Origin: Haplomitrium mnioides
Taxonomy: Eukaryota > Marchantiophyta > Haplomitriopsida > Calobryales
Direction of reading: 5' to 3'
Assembly: GCA_049999725.1 (NCBI GenBank)
Contig: JBNGIS010020552.1
Coordinates: 38,487-66,822 of the forward strand
Length of the DNA stretch: 28,336 bases
Every line of letters starts with the position of its first letter. The stretch's first letter is position 1. A program made the translations under genes and the position numbers. Shown here piece after piece: positions 20,170-28,336 of the stretch. The notes under the pieces are model-generated. The model worked only from the letters and a program-made list of their open reading frames with translations, searched no databases and was not told the DNA's origin.

Positions 20170-20656
20170 CTCCAAACAAAGATAGACATTGAATTCCATG
20201 CTCGCATAGACAAAGAAGTCCAGACGCGTAAGGACTTCAAAGTCCATGCTCGTCCATGCACACATGGACTTCACGGTCCTTGCGCGTAAGAAATTGATAG
20301 TCAAAGCTAGCTTTGACTTCATAGTCTTTGCGCATCTGGACTTTACAGTAAAGGCTCACTTGGACTTTATAGCCCAAACGTCGAGACTTAGTATTCCAGG
20401 CGAGTATGGACTTCACAGTCCATGCAAGCCTGTACTTCAAAGGCAAGCCGCACGTGGACGTTAAAGTCCATGAGTGCCAAGAACTGGAAGTCCATGTGTG
20501 CATGGATTTCCAAGCCAAGCACGCTTGGATTGTTAAGTCCAAGCGGCCAGGAATTGTGCAGTCCATACGCGCATGGACTGTGAAGTCTATGTGTGCCGAG
20601 ACTGTGAAGTCTATACGCGCATGGACTTCACAGTCCTTGCACAAAGGAACTCAAAA
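20170..20656. repeat. 24-bp palindromic array 1, about 20 units, intronic
   Basis: Unit starts at 20170, 20194, 20218, 20252, 20276, 20300, 20324, 20348, 20372, 20394, 20418, 20442, 20466, 20490, 20514, 20537, 20561, 20585, 20609 and 20633: nearly all steps are exactly 24 bp. One truncated 10-bp unit lies at 20242. Consensus is close to GTCCATGCGCGCATGGAC plus six bases (ttcaca, tgtgaa). Several units keep dyad symmetry with different arms: gtcaaagctagctttgac, ccaagcacgcttgg, tccttgcacaaagga. The array lies within the intron between 20742 and 20076. Confidence 0.9.
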
Positions 20657-20741
20657 CCCATTTTATTATAACCAAAGACAACTTAGCTGAAATTCACTAC
20701 AACTCCAAAGAAATGAATGTAAAGTGAAAAAAAAAACTTAC

Positions 20742-21115
20742 CAAAAGCTTCTCGAAACTAGAATAGAATGCAGCTATCTTTGACTCATATATGTGGAGAG
20801 GGTACTCCTCTCTTGCTTCCTTCCAGTTGCTGGAGTAGACTTCAGAACAAAAGCTTTTCACCATCACTGCCAAAACTTTATGTCTCTCTACCTCTCGAGA
20901 CATTTCATCCATTGAAAGCTCTCCGACTTCTACGCATTTCAAAACTGAAATTTTCACATTGTTAGGAAAACCCTAAAGGGACTTCCAAGATGTCCACTTC
21001 ATGTCCTCCATTTTGAGAGATCCCTTGGCCTTTGGCTTCTAGCCCTTTCACAGTATTTTCTCCCACATCAAAAATATGCTCTGTTGTAGATTCCAAAGCT
21101 CACCACTTTAAAATA
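20742..21115 (-). pseudogene. methyltransferase-gene exon abutting the foldback element
   Basis: Minus-strand frame with KISVLKCVEVGELSMDEMSR, HKVLAVMVKSFCSEVYSSNW and SKIAAFYSSFEKLL, then donor GTAAGT after 20742 (phase 0). A TAG lies at 20973-20975. Upstream to 21115 the same frame reads SGELWNLQQSIFLMWEKIL with further stops. No family recognised; alternating helices look like a real folded protein. The reading frame reaches the very edge of the foldback insertion. Confidence 0.5.
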
Positions 21116-22855
21116 TGTCAGCCAGTGATTTGAAGCACTGAGACAAAATTCAGTAAATCGGAAGCAATTCTGAACCAAGGGCCCTTAGCAAGTATGAAGG
21201 TCTCTCAAGAACGACGGGTTACTCTCAAACAGATAGTTAAGAGTAGGACGCATGATTCCTATGAGGGAAACAAGATCATGGCGGGAGGATGAGAAGAGGG
21301 AAGTGATCGTCAGGCACTGGAGGGGTCCCATTTCAAAATCTGAAGCAGGACAGCGGGAAGCCGTGAGCCTTAGAGAGAATGTGGGAATCGTAGTCGAGCA
21401 GGGGAGAAGGGAACGACCAATCTAGACGAAGTGATCTGAGAAGAAAGAACGAGTCCACAAGCTGACATCCGAAGGCAATCAAGGGAGGCAGATTGCGGAC
21501 ATGTTCTACAGTGGCCAATAATCGGGAATCAAGGATTGGGGAAGAAATGAGGAAGTAAGATCATCACAATGGTATGCAAGGCTAGGGAAGAAGGACGCCT
21601 TGATCCCGCAAGCAGAAGCGTGCCTGCAAGAGCCGATCTAACTCGTTCGTCGAATCCGCGAATCCACGGAAATGTGGCAGCTCCAAGGAGTCCGCGGGTC
21701 TACGGGAAGCCGCCTTCCTAAGTGGAGATCCCACTTAAGGTGGTTCCGATCCATCGTACGATGTGGGTAGCCCACTTAAGAGGGATCTGTGAAGAGTCCA
21801 AACGGGGATCTCCAAGGAAGCGCCGAAAGGGTGACATAGCATGGGTCTGTCCGAAGGAAGACGGAAGATGCCAAAAGGGTGATGCATCAACGTTCCGACC
21901 AAGGAAGAACCAATGAAGTTGAAAGGGCGACTTAGCGGGGATCTGTCAGGAGGAAGAGCACAAAAGGGTCGAAAGGGTGATAAATCGTCGACGGAATCGG
22001 CAAAGAGCGAGGGAGTCCACAGCGGCTTTCGGATGACGTGGCGAGTGCTAGGAGTCCGCAGAGCGATTCGGAAACGTGGACGAAGGAGAAGGTAGTTCAC
22101 GGGTCAACATCGGAAGAAGGGTTAAAGCGACGGTCCGCCTACCCCTTTGCGGGGCAGTGTCGGGCGGTGCCCTTTGGACGACGTGGCGCTCTGAGAAGCG
22201 AGGAAAGGATTCCGATGGTCAACTGCGGAAAGGAGTCAGCCAACGGTCAGCCTACCCTTTGCGGGGCGGCGTCGGACGGCAATGCAACGGATGAGGTGGC
22301 ACTGGGAGAATAACTAGGAATCTACACGAGAATCTGCTGAGATTCCGTGGACAGGGCTCCGCGGGGTACTTTGGAACTCTTTTCCGTAGGACTCTTCAGA
22401 CCTGGCTCCGCGGTAATTTGCAGAATCTCTATCCGCAAGATTCCTTGGACTCCTATTATCATTGCATTTGTCGTTTCTCGACCAACTGGCATGACACGCG
22501 GCACGCGCCTATCTTTCGGGGTAACGAGATTAGCCACTATTGAAGCCACGCATCGACATTTCCCGTGATGAGCCTAACTAGATTAACGAATTCAGACGAA
22601 GAGCGTCGGGGTTCGCGGAGAGACGCGGCGATCGTCCGCGAGGGGAGTATACCTTGGTGACCTTCGAATTCTTCGAGGTTGATGCACATGCAATCTCAGA
22701 GAGCGAGGCGACTGCATTCAAAGGAGAATTGCAATGAGGGGGGGCTGGATTGAGAAGTCACTGAAAAGACCACGTGAAGCAGAATTACTAGCTCAGGGAA
22801 TTCGGGGAATTTAGAGGAGGACTGGAGGGAGATCCAGGTGACCTCATTTTTGCAA
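21116..22855 (+). repeat. left inverted arm of the foldback element
   Basis: Matches the reverse complement of 24383-26133 along its whole length, for example gaacgacgggttactctcaa near 21210 against its complement near 26020. Open frames in it are compositionally simple (Arg/Ser/Pro-rich) and resemble no protein. Confidence 0.88.
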
Positions 22856-24382
22856 GCTGACCAAGGATGAGGTCACATGGGTCTCCCCCTAGTCCTCCTC
22901 TAAATCCCCCAGATCCCCTGAGCTAGTAACTTTGCTTCACGTGATCTTCTCAATGAATTCTAACTCCAGTCGCCCCTCATTGCGATTTCCTTGTCCCCAT
23001 ATCGTGATACTCCTACACAGAGAAAGCAAAAACGACCCCAAGTCCTTATGTCGCTCCCCTGTTTCCGGCCTTAACCTTCACAGTTGCCTATTTGGATGTA
23101 GGGGATGACAAATTGCGGGCATTCACGTTCTTTTCTGATATGGCCCCGTACCATTTATCGCTTTAAGGCTTTAAGGATTCTTGTTGTCCTTACTAACCTT
23201 TGATTCACCACTTACTCTATTCAGACTACCCTCAACTCATTCATTCACCACCCAGGTCAGTATTCTCCACACTCAATCTTCCTTGTGTAATTCTGTCCGT
23301 GTATTACAAGGACCAAAACTCGAGGTCCTGCCACCTTATGTGTAATTGGAACAATTACAGAAGTCTGGACTCCCCCTTTCAGAGTTGTCACAGATCGAGT
23401 ACATAGATCTCAACTATCCTAAGATGAATGAATCACAAAACTAAACTCCAGGATTATAACCAGAGAGCATTTTCCTCTAGGATCATTTTGTAGTCACAAG
23501 GACTGCATTCCCCCTTCCGAGATGTCTCAGAGTCTGCTCAACTGTCCTGCTATATTTTACACTACTCTACTGCATGAAATCAAATGAAAAATGAGAATCT
23601 AACTACACTTCTATACATCAACTATTTACACTATGTACTGTGAATAGGAACAGAGTCCTTGAAGACCTCTGGACAGATCCACCAAATGACTTCCCTTCTG
23701 AAACCTCCGTTGCCTTACAGCCTGCAGCCCAACACTCACCACTCACACACCTTTATCCAGATAGTTTTGATACTTCCCTCGCGAGAAGTCCTGACTTTAC
23801 TTCCTCTCAGGCTAGGAAGAGGATATATTTTAGTTCCACCTCTCGAAAAGCACAGTCCTCCCGATTGTAGGTAACCCACTCCATACCAAGCCTTGAGGAG
23901 TCTTACTTCCGCAGTACGCGGGTACTAACGCAGCCCCCCTCGCAGCTCCACTTGAGATTAAAGACAAAGTGTACTCCAAACACTTTGGGGTGATACTCCC
24001 ACAGAAGGAATGGTAGAGAACTCCAAGCTCCTCACTCGGCAACCTCTCCCGAAGTCATAACTGGCCGAATCCCTTCTAGACCTCCATATCAGTAACCCGC
24101 CACCCAGGTCTGCCTGCAAGGATGAGGTCACCTGGGTCTCCCCCAGTCCTCCTCTAAATCCCCCGGATCCCCTAAGCTAGTAACTCTACTTCACGTGATC
24201 TTCTCAATGAGTTCTAACTCCAGCCGCCCTTCGTTGCAATTTCCTTGTCCCCATATCGTGATACTCCTACACAAAGAAAGCATAAACAACCCCAAGTCCT
24301 CCCATGGTGGCCTCTCCCGAAGTCTTAGCCGGCAAGAAATCAATCGAGACCCCGTATCAGTAACCCGCCACTCAGGTCCGCC
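22856..24382. other. spacer of the foldback element with direct repeats
   Basis: Unique loop of about 1.5 kb. A segment of about 180 bp at 22862-23047 (gatgaggtcac ... ccccaagtcct) recurs in direct orientation at 24120-24303, and its start recurs again at the inner edge of the right arm (24387). 24036-24390 also contains a tandem duplication of about 270 bp, marked by cagtaacccgccac twice (near 24092 and 24360). No protein domain recognised in 23050-24035. Confidence 0.7.
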
Positions 24383-26133
24383 TGCAAGAATGAGGTCACC
24401 TGGATCTCCCTCCAGTCCTCCTCTAAATTCCCCAGATCCCATGAGCTAGTAACTCTGCTTCACGTGGTCTTTCCAGTGACTTCTCAATCCAGCCCCCCCC
24501 CCCCCCCCCTTCGTTGGAATTCCCCTTCGCATGCAGTTGCCTAACGCTCTGAGATTGCCTGTGCATCAACCCCGAAGAATTCGAAGGTCGCCAAGGTATA
24601 CTCCCCTCGCGGGCGATCGCCGGGTCTCTCCGCAAACCCCGGCGCTCTTCGTTTGAATTCATTAATCCAGTTAGACTCATCACAGGAAATGTTGGCGCGT
24701 GGCTTCAATGGTGGTTAATCTCGTTACCCCGAAAGATAGGCGCGTGCCGTGTGTCATGCCAGTTGGTCGAGAAACGACAAATGCAATGATAACAGGAGTT
24801 CGAGGAATCTTGCGAATAGAGATTCCGCAGATTACCGCGGAGCCAGGTCCAAAGAGTCCTACGGAAAAGAGTTCTGAAGTACCATGCGGAGCTCTGTCCA
24901 CAAAATCTCAGTTGATTCCCGTATAGATTCCCAGTTATTCTCCCAGTGCCACCTCATCCGTTGCATTGCCATCCGACGCCGCCCCGTAAAGGGTAGGCTG
25001 ACCGTCGGCTGACTCCTTTCCGCAGTTGACCATCAGAATCCTTTCCTCGCTTCTTAGAGTGCCACGTCATCCAAAAGGCACCGCCCGACGCTGCCCCGCA
25101 AAGGGGTAGGCGGACCGTCGCTTTGACCCTTCTTCCGATGTTGACCCGTGAACTACCTTCTCTTTTGTCCACGTTTCCGAATCGCTCTGCGGACTCCCAG
25201 CGCTCGCCACGTCATCCGAAAGCCGCTGCGGACTCCCTTCGCTCTTTGCTGGTTCCGTCGACGATTTATCACCCTTTCGGCCCTTCTGTGCTCTTCCTCC
25301 TGACATTTTCCCGCTAAGTCGCCCTTTTGGCTTCATTGGTTCTTCCTTGGTCGGAACGTTGATGCATCACCCTTCTGGCATCTTCCGTCTTCCTTCGGAC
25401 TGACCCACGCTATGTCACCCTTTCAGCGCTTCCTTGGAGATCCCCGTTTAGACTCTTCGTGGATCCCTCTTAAGTGGGCTACCCACATTGTAAGATGGAT
25501 CGGAACCACCTTAAGTGGGATCTCCACTTAGGAAGGCGGCTTCCCATAGACCCGCGGACTCCCTGGAGCTGCCATGTTTCCATGGATTCGCGGATTCGAC
25601 GAACGAGTTAGATCGGCTCTTGCAGGCGCGCTTCTGCTTGCGGGATCGAGGCGTCCCTCTTCCCTGGCCTTGTACACCCTTGTGACGATCTTACTTCCTC
25701 ATTTCTTCCCCAATCCTTGATTCCCAATTATTGGCCGCTGCAGAACGTGTCCGCGATCTGCCTCCACTGATTGCCTTCAGATGTCAGCTTGTGGACTCAT
25801 TCTTTCTTCTCAGATTACTTCGTCTGGATTGGTCGTTCCATTCTCTCCTGCTCGACCACGATTCCCGCATTCTCCCTGAGGCTCACGGCTTCCCGCTGTC
25901 CTGCTTCAGATTTTGAAATAGGACCCCTCTAGTGCTTGGCGACCACTTCCCTCTTCTCATCCTCCCGCCATGATCCTGTTTCCCTCCTAAGAATCATGCG
26001 TCCTGTTCTTAACTATCTGTTTGAGAGTAACCCGTCGTTCCTGAGAGACCTTCACACTTGCTAAGAGCCCTTGGTTTAGAATTGCTTCCAATTTACTAAA
26101 TTCTGTCTCATTGCTTCAAATCACTGGCTGACA
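24383..26133 (-). repeat. right inverted arm of the foldback element
   Basis: Inverted copy of 21116-22855. Contains a 17-base C-run at 24493-24509 where the left arm has a shorter G-run near 22736, one of the few length differences. No coding content recognised. Confidence 0.88.
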
Positions 26134-27214
26134 AAATGCAAGCTGGAACTAGTTGTCTTGAGAAGTGACTGTCTTCTCAAGTGTGGACTTGGGCTTGATC
26201 TCTAAGGTTTCCAGCACCAACTCTCTTTTCAATTTCTAGGTTTCAATACAAACCTCTGATACCAATATTCAACCTTCTGAATTGAGATCATTTCCAACCT
26301 GTACCTTTAGTTGTCATCAATTGCAAAAATACGGGCCTCCGTTGGTGTAAGGCCCACGTACACATAGTAGTTGCAGAGCAAAAGCACCAGATTCTTTGCT
26401 CCGTATTTTGTGATCAAAATCTGCCTTGCTACATCACTGTGATTGCCTCTGCAATCTTGTAACAATACTTGTTATGGTTTCTAATATCAAACTCTGACTT
26501 GTCCTTCAACCTGTACTTTGGGTCAACAACAACAATAATAAAACAATGCATATATTTATTTGTAAGCATTCTCTACGCCATAAGCTCAACAAAATCTTCA
26601 TTCATCCTTCTAATCTAGAAAGGCTCCCAATTGTCCATTCCAAGCTTTGGCAGATTCAAGTTCTCCAATCTAATAGTAATTGTTTCTTTGCGGGCTCTAG
26701 ATAGTTGAATTGCAGACTTCCTTATTTTGTTTCTATCTTCTTCAAACACTGTCTAAGGGTCCACGTGCTCCCGTTCCTAGAAAGTTTGCAACCTCTTGTG
26801 CGATTGCCTTTTTGCTCTTGACGTTGGAGCCTGAATTGGCTCTGGTTCTGTTTCTTGACCCGAGTTGCTTAGTGTTGATGACGAAGGGGGAGCAGAAGAT
26901 GACCTTGCTGGAGATTTGAAAGGGGTTGACTCCTCTTCAATAACTGGTACTGGAACATGCTTTTCTTTTGGACCGCATATTTCTTCTTTTTGGGAGCCTC
27001 AACTGGCTCCACCTCCTTGCTCTTTTTTTTTGTGCAGAAGGGCCTGGAGCGTGAATTGAAAATGTAGCTGTGCTTGGATGTGGCACTAGCTATTGAATAT
27101 TTATGCCCTACTTGGGATTCAAAATTTTGATCTAGATGACCAACTTTATGAAATCCCATTCAATGCACTTCGCGTCTTTGCAGGAATCGACAAAATACGC
27201 CAAAACTGAGTAAA
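26134..27214 (-). pseudogene. 5' coding block of the broken gene, linker and possible ParB-like part
   Basis: A minus-strand acceptor (TTTTCAG before 27214) is followed by decayed frames: VDSCKDAKCIEWDFIKL, then a basic and Ser/Pro-rich linker (SPARSSSAPPSSSTLSNSG), then KSAIQLSRARKETITIRLEN, NLPKLGMDNWEPF, RMNEDFVELMA and FIIVVVDPKYRLKDKSEFDI. This order loosely recalls ParB-like N-terminal domains, which are fused to DNA methyltransferases in some prokaryotic proteins; the similarity is weak. Several stops and at least two frame changes. Sequence continues to the right edge of the foldback element. Confidence 0.45.
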
Positions 27215-27281
27215 CTGAAAACAAAACAAAAAATGATTAAGCACAAGTACAAGTGTTCAGATTAAGAAAATAGATAATGCA

Positions 27282-27612
27282 GTTCATGCGTGCATGGACT
27301 CCAGGAACCATGCGTGCTTGGACTAGGGACTCCATGTGCATATGGAGTCCAAGGTCTACTCGCGCAATGACTCTCTGGTCTATGTGCGCATGGACATGGA
27401 AGTCCTTTTGTGCAAGGACTTGGAAGTCTATGCGCGATAGGACCTGGGACTCCATGCGCGCATGGACTTGAGAGTCCTTGCGCATAAGGACTTGAGAGTC
27501 CTTACGCGCAATGACCTTAGAGACCATGCGCGCATAGACCCGGAGGGGAGGGGAGTGGAGGGGGCAATTGCGCTTGGAGTCGAGAGTCCATGCGCGCATG
27601 GATCTAGGAGTT
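27282..27612. repeat. 24-bp palindromic array 2, 12 units, intronic
   Basis: Unit starts at 27282, 27306, 27330, 27354, 27378, 27402, 27426, 27450, 27474, 27498 and 27522 are all exactly 24 bp apart. After a G-rich interruption (cggaggggaggggagtggag) one more unit starts at 27586. Same consensus as array 1. Arm variants that still pair: ctccat/atggag, gtcctt/aaggac. Lies in the intron between 27663 and 27214 of the minus-strand gene. Confidence 0.9.
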
Positions 27613-27662
27613 CTAAGTCAATCAAAAAATAAAACAAATGAAAAAGGGTTTTAAAAATTTAC

Positions 27663-28022
27663 CTTGCCATCTTCCTTTGCCGTTTGAAGATGCTTGACAA
27701 AAATGTACCCCTCTTTCATCTCCGAAAAAGCAAATCGCTTGCAATTTGCACTGTAAAGGGTAATTGCATCTTATGACTACACAAGCAGCCCAATGTTGGC
27801 TTTCTTGCCATCTCTGATCATAGTGATTTGGATCACAAAACCCAAATTGAGTTTCTCACCTTCCCCAACAAAAAGGGAAAGGTGTTGATCAAGGTCTTTC
27901 AAGGATCCACAATTAACTAGCCAATTCTAGTCTAGTTTTTCAGGCTCGAGAGCTTTGATAACATTTGAATACCTGTAAGGCTTTGGTTGGGCAAGTCTGG
28001 AAGTATTTCCTTAATTTGCCAT
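27663..28022 (-). pseudogene. first exon of the broken methyltransferase-like gene
   Basis: Begins with ATG at 28022 (MAN-stop...) and runs 120 codons to a GTAAAT donor after 27663. The frame reads RYSNVIKALEPEKLD, CGSLKDLDQHLSLFVGEGEK, LNLGFVIQITMIRDGKKANI and FAFSEMKEGYIFVKHLQTAK. Four stops (codon 4 and three more) interrupt it; all could be C-to-T changes of Gln or Arg codons. No family recognised. The long coherent frame despite stops indicates a once-real exon. Confidence 0.5.
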
Positions 28023-28336
28023 TTTCTAGAAAGTAAAAATAGGTAGAATTGGAAGTGAAAATTTTAATGAAGAAAAGTTCACAAAACTCGAAAGGCTAGA
28101 AAGGGAAAAATGGCAAGTTAATACCAAAACAGCGATGACAAGAAAAAAAAAACTAGAAAGTGAACTTGCGATAATGGAAAGAAACTTTCCAGTGACACAT
28201 TTTTTATATCTAAATTTCAAAAAATGCCTTTTTCCGCCAAAAACATATTTTGCAAAGATCTTGACAAGTAGGCTCGAGTGGTGCAAGAAAAAGTTAGTAT
28301 ATAAAACATCTCTTGTTTTCATCTTTCCAATTTCTT
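28023..28336. other. upstream flank of the broken gene, no gene seen
   Basis: AT-rich. The open frame 28026-28322 (minus) is Leu/Ser/Phe-rich and looks like translated AT-rich DNA. May hold the promoter of the minus-strand gene. Confidence 0.35.

Larger units (their letters stand above)
21116..26133. mobile_element. 5.0-kb foldback element with 1.74-kb inverted arms
   Basis: The plus strand starts tgtcagccagtgatttgaag at 21116 and ends with its complement (cttcaaatcactggctgaca) at 26133. Flanks aaata and aaatg suggest an imperfect 5-bp target duplication. Arms align from 21116-22855 to 24383-26133 in inverted orientation with scattered substitutions. The arms are GC- and CpG-richer than the AT-rich surroundings. 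No transposase or polymerase could be read. Ends TG...CA and a 5-bp duplication are LTR-like, so two LTRs in inverted orientation or a non-autonomous foldback transposon are both possible. Confidence 0.85.
18857..28022 (-). pseudogene. large methyltransferase-like gene, broken, 5-kb insertion
   Basis: Five coding blocks on the minus strand appear to be exons of one gene, given separately below: 28022-27663, about 27214-26134, 21115-20742, 20076-19523 and about 19424-18857. Two have clean GT donors (GTAAGT) and two introns carry the same 24-bp palindromic arrays, which ties 5' and 3' halves together. The foldback element 21116-26133 separates blocks two and three. Motif order (IV, then I downstream) is that of beta-class DNA amino-methyltransferases. 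Stops, frameshifts and a lost splice acceptor show that it is not functional as it stands. That the 5' blocks belong to the same gene is inferred from orientation, similar decay and shared arrays, not proven; two adjacent pseudogenes are the alternative. Confidence 0.6.

Noticed and set aside
20170-20656. CRISPR array
   Set aside because: Unit contains its own palindrome with only six bases between dyads; there are no unique spacers and the context is a plant nuclear gene.
21735-22100. 121-aa open frame in the foldback arm with HPFG-like repeats
   Set aside because: Composition-driven; the right arm copy does not keep it as a comparable frame and no family matches.
26254-26266. Primer-binding-site-like TTGGTATCAGAGG on the minus strand
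   Set aside because: It lies inside a readable coding block of the broken gene and has no LTR on its 5' side; probably chance.
27237-27599. Octapeptide-repeat protein encoded by a 24-bp array
   Set aside because: 24 bp equals eight codons and the unit is palindromic, so both strands are open by construction. The arrays lie between apparent splice sites. No start context or domain supports translation.
28026-28322. 98-aa hydrophobic open frame
   Set aside because: Translation of AT-rich, T-run-rich DNA upstream of the first exon; nothing protein-like beyond hydrophobicity.

Overview
The window looks like nuclear DNA of a land plant. It holds an intron-rich gene for an ER protein disulfide isomerase of the plant PDIL1-5/1-6 type ending in KDEL, a short gene of a plant-type Cys-rich membrane protein, Ty1/copia and chromodomain Ty3/gypsy retrotransposon remnants, and a LINE. 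A 100-N scaffold gap lies at 2601-2700. I cannot name the species. A decayed amino-methyltransferase-like gene would fit a non-flowering plant (moss, liverwort, lycophyte or fern), but that is only a hint.

Layout. 1-1764: minus-strand copia gag fragment split by a 5'-truncated LINE. 2140-2600: 53-bp tandem array running into the gap. 2701-4290: transposon-like, low-complexity and AT-rich DNA with a 41-bp triplet repeat. 4903-5577 (+): intronless gene for a 224-aa protein. 6340-7175: four families of short tandem repeats, the last beginning at the PDI stop codon. 7156-10192 (-): complete 12-exon PDI-like gene, 584 aa, reconstructed exon by exon with GT-AG junctions and an open frame throughout. 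10193-12185: upstream and pyrimidine-rich DNA without recognised genes. 12186-17760: nested, heavily decayed Ty3/gypsy chromovirus material with four copies of one LTR family, one of them a solo-type LTR inside an RNase H domain. 17761-18400: AT-rich, nothing recognised.

18400-28022 is the most interesting part. It holds the remains of one large minus-strand gene. Its 3' exons keep hallmarks of a beta-class (N4-cytosine/N6-adenine) DNA amino-methyltransferase: a motif IV relative (DILYG) followed downstream by an AdoMet-binding motif I relative (ILELCSRSGTSLV). Its 5' part is a novel or only faintly ParB-like region. The gene is broken by stops and frameshifts and is interrupted by a 5.0-kb foldback element (21116-26133) with 1.74-kb inverted arms. 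Two introns of this gene each carry an array of 24-bp units in strict register. Each unit centres on an imperfect 18-bp palindrome, and different units often have different arm sequences that still pair. A third, degenerate patch lies just 3' of the gene. The combination of a methyltransferase-like gene with palindromic intronic arrays does not match anything I know and is the main lead.

Only the PDI-like gene and the 224-aa gene look intact; everything else of coding origin is pseudogenic.
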